NCBI GenBank assembly: GCA_004794785.1
Contig: SJOL01007097.1
Span: 735,338 to 799,337 of the forward strand
Direction of reading: 5' to 3'
Origin: Opisthorchis felineus
Lineage: Eukaryota; Platyhelminthes; Trematoda; Opisthorchiida; Opisthorchiidae
Length of the DNA: 64,000 nt
Below are positions 10,501 to 22,500 of this stretch, one piece after another (position 1 is the stretch's first letter; every line of letters begins with the position of its first letter). The notes below the pieces were generated by a model that saw nothing but the letters and a program-made list of their open reading frames with translations, did not search any database and was not told the origin of the DNA. The translations under genes and the position numbers were made by a program.

Positions 10501-13500
10501 ATTGGTCGCTGTAGAAGGACGAAAGAACCGATTACGAACACGTCAGAGACCTTTCAGACTATTTGGGGTCAGTTGTGTAATAGGATGATCAAACCGACCC
10601 GCAGGTTAGCTTGGGTATTTGGTCTTCGGAGGGCTGTGAGTGACTTATACCTGTTTATGCGCTGTTCCCTCACTCAACAAGTTTCCACCCGACTTACCTA
10701 GTATGATGGCTCATGGTTATCTGTTTCACAGTTCATCAGCGATAATGTCCTTAGTTTGGGCCAAGTAGGCTAAGGTTTTAGGCAGGTTTGAGGTTAACCA
10801 ACAATTGACCTCCGATAAACTGTGATAGATGTCCGTTTTAACCCAGTTTCACGCAACGCAATATTGTTTCCAACTCTTTCCTACTGTTAGGTCATTTTCT
10901 TTGAGGCCCGTAAAAAGAAGGACCTTTACCTCTGGATAAGCTTTGTACCTAATGGACCCTGTGCCAAGTTCCTAGTGGAAAATGTACACACTACGTCAGA
11001 GCTTAAACTGACGGGAAATTGTCTGAAAGCCAGCCGACCAGTGCTGGCGTTTGATGCTGCATTTGAGGATCCCAATCAACCGCATCTCTGCTTGCTCCGT
11101 GAAATTTTTGTACAAACCTTTGGAACTCCTAATCAACACCCTCGGTCTCAGCCATATTTTGACAAGACGTTTGTTTTTGGATTCATGAACAATCGTATTT
11201 GGTTTCGTAACTACCAACTCGCAGAAGAGAGTGGAGCTCTTGTTGAAGTGGGTACGTCCATTTAACGATTTCACACTCTTCCCGCAATCGCTTTTTGACG
11301 GTATGATGTAATCGCAAATTATTGTTTTATGATTAGGGTTACTTACTGTTCAGATACACCTATCTTCCACTAACTAGACAGTGCAGTCATCCGTATATCG
11401 GGACTGTTTCCATTAGGTCAGCTTAAGTTCATTTCTATTACGCGTAGAGGAAATATCCTGATTCGGCATAAGTATATTCGTCGGCTTCAATGCTATCCTT
11501 AACTTGGCAAATGGGTTGCTTCCGTAAACCTCAAGATACTTTGTCAAGGGAAGTTGTAAGGCTCTGTTTAGTCCTGTTATGTACTTGTTGTTTGAAGCAC
11601 TGTGAAATGGGGGTTGCATCTCTTGTTACCATTGTTGTTTTGGAACTAACCAGTCTAAAAACCCGAGACCTAGCTGGTCATCACTTGGATTTGTCCTCCA
11701 AATTGAATGGGGTGACCGAGTCTGTTCTCAAATTTCGTTATGACTGAGACCACGACAACCTCAGATTCCACCGAAGTCGTGCTCTCCTTGAATGCTTTCT
11801 AAATTGGTTGGCAAAACGCAATCCTAAGTAAGCACCGGTCATTCTGCTGTTGAGTGGTCAACGGAAATCGCTTAGACACTCATTCGTCCGTAGTTTCGCT
11901 ACAAGAAGTGAATGTTATCGTTATTGCAAACGCACCAATTTGGTCGATTTAAGGGGTTTCCAGACACTGGTTGCTTGCTGGTTTGCATAACCAAGGTCGA
12001 TTGCTTTTCCAGACAGCGTCGCAGCTGCTATTGCTGTTAGTCGTTCATTTCATTACACCAATATTGGGATCTCCTTTATGAATAATATTCCCTTTAATGG
12101 TACGTCGGAGGTACGCAAACCTTTCCTCAGCATTGTCAGTATGGTTTAGTTCACCACCCTCAAGTGGTGGTGCGCAAGCCATTAAGATATAACATCTCTC
12201 CAAACGTCGATGTTCTCCCTGCTCGGAACATAAGAGTTTGTCGTAACATGCATGCTTACGAATTCGATCGCGTTGCTGGACGACTTACCATTCTCGTAAT
12301 TACGAGCCGGAGGCCAGCATATTTATTGTCATACTTTGAAAATTCATCAAAGACCGTACTGTTATCCTAAAATGTACTTATCCTTAAAACCAGCTATTTT
12401 CCCCAACCTGGTCTCCTTTCCGTCCCTGGCTATTCATTCCAAATGTGTCACGAGGATATATCCTCATAGGCATAGCCTAAGATGATATGACAATATTGAT
12501 GGTAAATTATCGTCATTCGTTATCATTCGTCCAGTTACCTTTCTCCCACCTCACACCCTAGTACTTTTCTGTTGTTTCCTCTGATTATTCTATTACGCCT
12601 GGCACTAGAAACCTGCGGTGTGATAAGTTATACCTCTGTACATGTCTATCATAGGTCCAAGGTTTTCCCTGAGCCTGATCCGAATATTTGCCGGCAGTTT
12701 CTGTGGTGCAGTACTCTTCTCAAATCCCAATTACATTTCTCCTAATTGGGTGAGTTTTCTGTATTTTTGTGGTACCTTCTTATGTTGTCGAGGGCTTCGC
12801 TAATCCTACCCTTGTGTTTTCTGTATATTTGGCATAATTCTTTGTTGCATTGCTCTTAGTGCCGCTTTCGCCTCAGGGTTTTATTCCCGTTTAACTCAGT
12901 GATCAAGTAATGTGCGAAGACACAAAACCCGGGTTTCAATGTACCTTTATGCGATAATTTTGTATTTTGTATACTCAACCTACTTGACCATTGTTTTTTT
13001 ACCACCCTGATATCTAATTGGAGAGAAGTTGATATATAGGTTCAGAAGACCATGCTAACTTAATGATTTTTCCGATGCTACCGCTTGACCAAGCCAAAAG
13101 ACCGTACAGCTTACCCCAAATGTTGTGGTTAAGGTCACTGTTATACATAGTGCAAATGTTGTTGCATCTGTTGGAACCAATAGTACAGACCACCCACGCG
13201 TAAATGCTAGGCGGACCAGCGACAATATAGTTTCTTTTGGCCGAGTAGGTACCAACTTAATAAGTCCCTCGAGCAAGCTCCAGTGTTGTATTTTACCTTT
13301 AGTTGTAGATAGGGTGACTTATTCTGTTCCCCTAGCTAGGCGGTTTGGTTGAAAACGTTTCGTTACCAATCGTTGGAATATCGTCATCACGCAGTGATAA
13401 TCTTCTTACGATTAGTGAGGAAGCATTTACAATGGAATTGCCAAGTTCGGCGAACAGATCACAATACACCTGATCCACAGCCAGTTGACGCACATGAGCC

Positions 13501-16500
13501 ACCAGTATTTCGGTATGTTGTATTGACTTGTTGAACCTCTAGTTAATGATTGAAAAGTGATCCACAGATTTGTGGACCTTGGGGGTTGTCGGCAGCCCAT
13601 ATTGATTTTGTGTCCGTTTGGAAACGTACGGTAGTTTCTCATGAGCTTTCCTGAAAACCCAACATCTGATTATTCTTCTCACATCTGACTAACAATGCAT
13701 GCATTCATCCGTGTTTGCATAATGTCCAAAAAATCTCTAACGTGACGCGCTTGATCGCTCTAGCTGACGTGAGTGTGTAATAATTCTCTTGCATGCACAC
13801 TACCTGAATCGAAGGAACTCTCCCCACTGCGACAACCAGCTCAGCCAACTGACTGATTGCTACGCTTATTGTCTGCTTCTACTCAAACCAAAAAAGCTTA
13901 ATTTAAGTGACTTCCGTGCTCCGCCTGGTTCCTTATGCTATTGCAGTTACACGCAACGGTCTCCAATGACTTCAGAATGTACATCAACATCGATCGTCAA
14001 GATCGGATCCACCCATCTAGTGCAATACTGCGTTGAGAAGCAGATACCAATCAAATCGCACATAATGACCGTCTTAATTGTTAGTTTCCTCTTCCCGTGG
14101 TTCACTATTTAATACGTATCTGTCCTCAGTTGCATGCGAATTTTCAGTGCAGATCAGTTCAAGTGACGGTAAATATTCATTTATCGTTTGTCCGAATGGA
14201 AATTAGGTCTCAAACCGTTCAGCTTAAGTCAGAATTATTTTCAGCGTAATAGCCATGAATGACTTTGACAATTTATAGGAATCGGACTTTGCACATCTTT
14301 CAAACACGAAGTCAAAACGTAGCATGAAGGTAAAGACGCGTTGGACACAACCACTGAACTCCCACTAGCCGGACGGGTGCTCTACCAACTGCGTTGCTTT
14401 AGCCGCTTGCTCCACTTTACGCTTTTGCACTTGAACTTCATAGCTGATTCGCCCTGCCACTGCCTGATGCATTGACAGTCGTCATCTATTAGTACCCCTG
14501 GCGAACCTGTGGGTGATACGTGGATGTCATCTAGCTACTCAGTGGGCACTGATGTAAATTGAAGGGGATTCAGCAGATCTTGAAAATGTGACATCTGTCT
14601 CCGCGTAATATGTGGGAAGGCGAAAGAACATACGTCATCAACTTTGGAAGGGTTACGGGCAGCTGAGCAGCTTTGTGGAGTTTCATGTGTGCGACACAAG
14701 AGTTTTTAGCACTACTGCACATTTTGTCGCATATGCATGCGTCTTGAGTCTTTGGGTCAACGAGTGAGACATACAAAGCAGCGGGAAAAGTGTGCGGGTT
14801 TGTGTGAACAACCGGACAGCATCATCATCATAACCCTAGAATCTCAAAACATTTTAATCCTTACTTTGTTAGATTAAACTCAGGGTATTGGTTGAGCTCG
14901 AGATAGGTTAAGGAGCGAACTAACTCACTGGAGGGTCCGTGGTTCGAACCCAACCTCTGCATCTCGACTGTTCCTGTCTAAGCTTGGGCAACATGACAGC
15001 ATCTCAGCCCTCGTGCTTCCTTTGAGTGGCATAGTAGCTGGGTTCCGAAAGAGTGTTACGGCTGAACTGCGTACTCTAGGCATTTACGTCGGACGGACAA
15101 CCAGTGGACCATCATCCAGGTTATGGTGCCCGATGTCTGCTCCCAACCATTCACTTCGGTGGCAACATCGCCACAGAAAGCTGACTCCTCCAGCAGAGGC
15201 CACCTGGCAGATGGGAATAGTACAGTAGGTTGTGAAGAACGACGTAGCCTACTCTCTAGCAGGTGTTGCATTATACACACGAGGTTCTAAGTATAATGTC
15301 CACTAAATTCAGTTCTTATGGATGACACCGTACACCGTGTTAAGTAGCATACTCTTGGGGATTATCGCGTTGCTCAACGTAGACGAAACTTTTGGATTTC
15401 CATCCTCTACTAGGACGAAAGCAGTATTATCGCACACGTTGGCTTTGACGACTTCGGTCAGTTATCGTGCTACTTTGGCGGCTCTGCAGGACAGCGTCAT
15501 TAGGATGAAAGCATTTCTAACATCACTAGTTGATAGGCCCTATCAACAAAACAGCTGAAACCCTCATATATCTCCAGTACCGCCTAACGATCACACCAAT
15601 GGAACTAAGAAGTACGCATCGACAACAGGGAAAGTACTTTTGGAGTGTAGAACTGAAACCACTTGGAACCAAAGTTTGGGTCCACCTAGCTAGTATTCGC
15701 ACTGTTCTGCTTTACGACTGCGAACACTGACTGTCACAGACGACACTGTTCATCCCAATCCAGGTGAGCAAACATGGAGGAAATACGAAGAGGGAGTCCT
15801 TGTTGCGAGATTGGATTTTGAAGAATCAAGCTAAAGCAGTAATCCACTACTTCGCCAATCGCTCCCACTACACGTGTGTTTAAGACGAGCGGCGGGGGAT
15901 TGATTATCCTTCACTTCACTTAATTCATTGTCATATTGACGTAACAACAACAAGTGGACATCTTCTGCGACAATGTCTTGTATGACCACTAAAGCTACCC
16001 CTTCATTGCCTCTGGGTATCCGGCCAAATCACCTTAACCGCACCCTCATCTTTGCTACTGTACAACAGACATGAGCTAAATAAGTTCGTCTAAACAGTGG
16101 TTCTCCTATTGCGGTAATCAATTTTCCACAGGAGATTTCGGTTTTCGTCCTCAAACTATTCACGAATTACTGTTGTGCTAAGGCGAAAAGTACGGACTAA
16201 TCTAAAAAATAAGGCAACTTAGCACTACTGTCGCGAAGTGTGAAGGGACGTTGGCAACGGTATTTTTCCAGGAGTGCTATTCGCTAGCAACCAGTACTTT
16301 GCTGCTTGGTTTGTTATTGCGTCTTACGGTGCGTTTGGTAGAACACTCGTATTACTTTCGTGCGTTGTGTTATTCACATTTGGGCTCGCCGATCATGTGT
16401 GCTCTATGATCCTCACCGGGCCTAACTCAAAATAGCTCGGTCCCAAGGCGGGAAGGTCTGTGGTCCGAAGTCAACCTTAGCTTTTCGATCGTTTTTCTCT

Positions 16501-19500
16501 AGGCTTCATCAACCTGCCAGTATTTCAGCTCTCGTGCACCCTTCCAGTTGTATGGCACAACACACCGAAAGTGTGTCTACTTGCACAGCATGTTTGGGGG
16601 GGTTATATCATCCTGTGTGACCTGCAATCATGTATCCTCTGTTGAGAAAGTCTTATTCGCTGCTTCCTCGTGGCAGAGTGTTTTTATCAAAGTGAAAGGA
16701 CGAAAGCGAGTGTTAGGTACTGTAACCTTTTTGACGGTCCACCTATTGTCCTTCTAGGGTAGCTACCTAAATTCTGGTTCCAAGGATGAGGTTACTTTCT
16801 GAATATAACGACCATGCTGACACTGCCAATCACCTGTTCTCTGCAGGTTTCCTGCTGCCTTGCAGGCTGCACGGAGGCTAGAGGTGAACCTTCGATCAGA
16901 ATCTGGGTGGTGATAAGGAATTATCCCGAGAAGCTCCCATGATAATATAACTTGCGGTCTCATTAGTGCTACTGCGTTCTCGGAAAGCGATGAACCCCCT
17001 GATGGCCCAGTGGCCGAGGGGACGAGAAAGCAAGCTGCTTTTCATTATTTTTGTTAAAGAATATTCTCATCCTGTTTGTCGCTTCCAGTTAATACATCTG
17101 AATGCGAAGTCTTTGGGACTATCAATCAGATATCAGAGACCCGGTTACCTAATTCTGGTACATGACGGATCCAGGCTCATGGATCCGGGTTTTCTTACGG
17201 GCTCTATCGCGCACCCGCGGTGTTGCGATTGCCTTAAGTAACCATGCTAACAATCCTGACAGTGTCTGGAATTCAATACCCCCAAGCGGCTCGTATCAAG
17301 GAGACTCCCATGAACGTGGTTGTGGTAGTTGTTTGCGCCCTCACGTCTGTATCGGGCCCAACCGTAAAGGAGTTCTGTGAACGATTTCAGCAGGTGGTCA
17401 GCAGGAAGTCAATAAGAGACTTCTTGGTTGTAGCAGGTGGCTGGAACGCTCGACTTTGTGAACGAGACGACAGCACAAGCCACATACTTAGCCGCTTTGG
17501 CTCGGATGAGCGTTGTAAAAACGGTGACAGACTAATGAGCTTTGACTCCCTTAATCTGCTCGCTGTTACCAATACTTTTTACCAGCACCACAGAAAGCGC
17601 ATGATGGGCCTCATCAGCCTAAGACTAAGTAGAGGTACGAAATCTGGAGATGAAAGAGGTACGGATCACACGGTTGTGTGAGCCTGGATTAAACCCAGCC
17701 TCAGTGCTAGACGAAAGAAATATTCTCTAAAGCACAGCACCACGATGCCACCCAGCCGCCCAGAGAACCAACAGACGGTTTCCGATATCACAACCACCAG
17801 GTCGGGCATTAACAGCCCTAACATATCATATACCAAGTTCTTCAGGTAAACGGCCATTGGACTGCCTTGAAAACCTCTATACAAAAAGCAGCTGTAGGCC
17901 AGTTAAGCTCTGACGGTAGTGTGATAGACTTACTCAATGCACGAATCCTAAAGGCCAGACTTGTGTTCGCACATTTGCGCCAATTGTGGCATCAAAAAGC
18001 ATCTCACTGGGTCTCAGAGATTGCGTATATCAGACTACAGTGCGGGCTGTACTGCTCTACGACTGCCAATTCAGCCGAAGCATATGAGACGTGTCCAGGT
18101 CTTTGACTACTGACGCCTCGAAACTGTAGCGGTAATCGGCTGGAACCAGCGGATTCGGAATGCGATTATCAGAAAACGGGTCTTTAATGAAGTAGACCGT
18201 ACCACACTTGAAGAATACATCCAGCGCCGCAAGCCAGAATGGTTGTGCCATGTGTTATACATACCGAGTTACAGTCTGCGGAGGAAAGCGCTGTTTTCTG
18301 CGCCTAATTCGGAGTGCCGAAAACCTAGAGTTGGGGAGAATTTGAATGAATGCATCACTATCATCAGAGACAGCTTGAAGTAGCTCAGTGGTTGAGGCGC
18401 CAGCTTACGGACCGAAAGGTCCGTGTTTCGAACCCAAACTCAGCATCTCGACTGCTCCTTTCTAGGCTTGGGCAACGTGGCAGTATCCCAGACCTCGTGC
18501 CTCCTTCCATTGGCATGGCAGCTAGACACCTAAGGGATGCTACAGCTGAACGACTTATTGTTTTGTTTGGACATGTTATCAGACATGGTATCCGCTTCGA
18601 GCGTTGGTGATCCTGGCAACCTTTTTCACCTCACGCGCCTTGCCTCAGGAAACTTTCGGTCTCATCAGTACTTGCTGCGTGGAGCAAATGGAAAGTTCCT
18701 CAACAACCATCATAAAGGTATAAACTGATGGCCGGAACCACCCGTCAACCGAAAATCGGTATCCTGAGACCAGTCCAGTCTCAGTACCGTATGACGTCGA
18801 CTGTAAAGAACCGAGTAAACAGGAGATTGCCGCGGTCGTCAGGCATCTGAAGAACGGAAAAGTTCACGGATGTCTATAAACTCTGCGTTTCAGCACCTCG
18901 AGCCATTTCACAAGCTGTTTTGTTCAATCCGGAAACGAATCCGTTCCACGATATTGGGGCACCCCAAGATTACCACGGATCTCTAAAAACGACGAAAGAA
19001 CGGTTTGTGATAATCATCGCGGAATCAGTTTTATTGATCTTGCTACCAAAACCTTCGCGTCCCTTCTGCTACAACGCTTTTCCCGAACACGGGACACACA
19101 AGGCCAAGCCAATTAAAGTTCTGTCATCAAATAGTCTGTGTGGGCCAAATATCCTCTGAAATTAATGCAGCCTACCACAGCATGCTTGGACTTTCCAGTT
19201 GCTCATGATTCGATTAATCGTGAGTCACTCTAAACAATCGTTTTAGCCGATGGTGTCCCGTCGAATCTGGCAAGCCTCGTTAAGGTCTATTACTCACCAG
19301 TAAAAGCTGGGTTCCGGGTATACCGCGAGGTGACCACGAAGTTTGACACGGTCAAATGCACTGCAAGTCTGCTTGCTATAGCCAGCACTCTTTAACTTAG
19401 CCGTCAATTGGTCGCTTGAACGGATATTAAATGGATACTCCGGCGCCCATTTAGGACCCCAAACCTGAATAACTAACTTGAAATGCGTTGACGTCGTTCT

Positions 19501-22500
19501 TTTTTGGTGGTGAATCATCTAACTCATGTCGAAGAGCAAGTCCTCCCACCTCATGGACGTGCCTACCCGTCCTTCCAACATAAGGAGTGAAATAATTCAG
19601 CAGTTTACCGACTTCGAATACCATGGTTCCACCAAGCTAATGAAGAAATTCAAGGGTGTGTGGGTAGTGCCCAGCAAATCTGCATACAGCTGAACTCTGT
19701 CTTGTGAAGAACAAAAACAGATTGATCAACACAGGAAAATCCATGTCCACAATGAAGCCATCCGTCCGGTCTTAATTCTTGCCTGCAAAAAGTGGCTTTC
19801 ATGAGTGGATATCTGAAAGCTGGATGATTTTGCCTAGTGGTGTTTGCCTAGTGTTCGCTACCTAGAATAGGTGACCAGTTGTGATGATCTACCACACCTA
19901 TCTCGACTCCTTCAACGACTGCGTCTGCAATGGTTTGGGCATTGTTTGAGGAGAAACGATACTGAACCAAACAAACCGTGGCCCCTACACCATGTCAAGG
20001 ATGACGTTTTCCCCTCGCAGGACCCGGGTGAGTTCGGTGAAGTGCGACACGGAGCAGCTCAGTTTGTATATAGTCTACGGAGTGCTCATTTTCAAAAAAG
20101 GGGCTCGTAGTGAGTGTGGTAACCACAGGGAGATCAGCTTAACCCCGGTTGTAACGAGACTGCTGGCATCACTTGTGCTTCGTCGCCTTATGGTGGCTCG
20201 TGAAACACTGACTCGAGAGCAGCAAGCGGGGTTCTGGCCTGGTAGGGGTTGCGTTGATCAAATTTTCACACTCCATCAAGTGCTAGAACAACGCCATACG
20301 TACAAACGACCCACAACTTTAGTATTCCTGGATTTCCCAGGCGCGTTCGACTCGGTTGACCGGTGTATTCTTCTTGACACGCTTGCTCATCAAGGAATGT
20401 CCCGGAAGTTTGTGAACATAATACGCTCTTTGTATACGGATATACGGAGTATACGGATAGCTCTCCAAAAGCTTCCGTACACAAAGCAGTGTCCGTCAGG
20501 GGTACCCACTCTCTTCATTCCTATTTAATTTCGTGATCGACGAAATCATGAGACGAACGCTGGAAGGTTTCCAAACCCCCGGTGTTTAAATGGCCTGTGA
20601 TCTCTATCTAGAGTATGCATACGACATCGTTCTCGTTTTCGAAGTGGAGAAGGCGCAGGTGTTTTTGGATGAACTGGCCAAAGTCATCCCGTCCTTTGGT
20701 ATGCACTTTGCATCCACAAAGTGTAAAGTCATGCTCCTGGGTATGCACTCACTAAACACGCCGCTTACAATCCAGGGAGAGACGCTCGAAGTTGTGGAGC
20801 GTTTCACGTATCTTGGAAGTTGTATTAGTTCTGATTGTAGTGTGACAGATGAGGTCAACGCACGAATCTCCAAGGCCCGGTCGCGTTTGCTAATTTGAGA
20901 CACCTATGGCGTCAAAGTGGTGTATTCCTGAATCGTAAGGGACGTATGTATCAGGGTACAGTGCGGGCTGTTTTGTTGTATGGCTGTGACTGGCTGAGAC
21001 TTGGCCTGTTCGGCACCGGAGCATCAGTGTTGAACACTGATGTCATGCTGTCCACGGTGATGATGACAATGCGGCTGATGATAAATCCTGTCTGTGGTGA
21101 TTCATTCGAACGTAAAAAAGTAAAGTGAAGCCGAATAAGTATTCATTTGCTTTTGGCCCGGTTGGGCCCGAATCATTCATTGCCAGCTTGAACAATCTTG
21201 TTCTTAGCACAGTAGGTAGGTTCGTGGGTATTCGGTTTTGAAACGGGTAGTGGGTTTATCGCGACACAAGGATTAAAGAGCTTAATGCTATTGGAATAGA
21301 GAAGTTCCCACTGGTGAGTAGACATGGTTGAAATGTCTTGGTTTTCAACAGAGGCGGAGTCGACTTATCCGGAATTGAATGAAGTGATTGGCTGGTATGA
21401 GAATATGGGGAACACTGCTTCTTTGAAGAATGTCATATTCCTGTTTCATTGGTCGACTTACGTTATCCAACTGCGGTCAGCATTCTGGTGGTCCGCTCAC
21501 CTTAAAGAGACATTGGTTTATTACACTCTATGCACATGGTCAGTCCATCTTTATGGCTTGGGACGAAGGTCACTCGGTTCCTAACCAACTGATTGGTCAG
21601 ACAGCCTATGAAGTTGTTACGAGATGCAGGTTCGGCGGTGCGCTCAGCTGAGGCCGAGCCTAACTCGGTCGACTACTAGTAGGCTGTGAGTAGTCTGAAT
21701 GGAAGGAGGTTTATAAACAGCATCCCCCCTGTGCTTCATTCTGTGATCTACTCAGAACCCTCATGCCTCCCTGAGGATTTTTACGGATTTCGAGCCTATT
21801 CACCAACTACAGTTACCAAACGAACATGCAACGGAACAGCTCTTTAAGTGGCATTCTGCTTAATGCAATCCCTGCGCTCCTTTGCAAGTTTCATGATTTG
21901 GTGCTTCACCGTTGAGGACAATAGGATGTCATCGCTCGTAATTATTTTACAGTAATCCCTACAATAGAGACCTTTCCGAAGAGAGTGGTCCTCTTGGGAA
22001 ACCGTGGCAACGTTCCTGGACAGCCAAAACTTGGTGTGGAATTCCGATTAGACCTTTTCCTCTTGGTCGTCTTAGGGGACTACTGTATTTTGTCAGCAAA
22101 ATCCTTTACGTTGGTATAGAGGTCATAGAAGCAGCTCCCCTCTCTGCTTTCGAGATTATCTGCAGATTGTTCCTTATTAGGAAATTTTTCTGGCGTTATG
22201 CATTTTTCTCTGAAAAGCTAATCACGTTCGCTTGAATTTTTATCACCCTGATTAGGATTTACCTCATATGGAGTAGAAAACCTTGCATCTCTAGGGCGTT
22301 AGTCAATGTTACTTGGATTCCCCTGTCTAGGCTTGGGCAACCTGGCAGCATCCAAACCCTCGTGCTTCCTTGTGGTGGCAGTTAGGCATCGAAAGGGTGC
22401 TACAGCTGAACGATTTTTATGTATAGGTACTCAGTAAACCCACCACCTAGGTTGATGAAGTCTTTAAGGTATGCCAATTGGCTGCTAATCGGATTATCAG

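Noticed and set aside
12164..12370. Open frame in intron 3 containing RYNISPNVDV
   Set aside because: SPN is a chance match; it does not connect in phase to exons 3 or 5 and has no supporting similarity.
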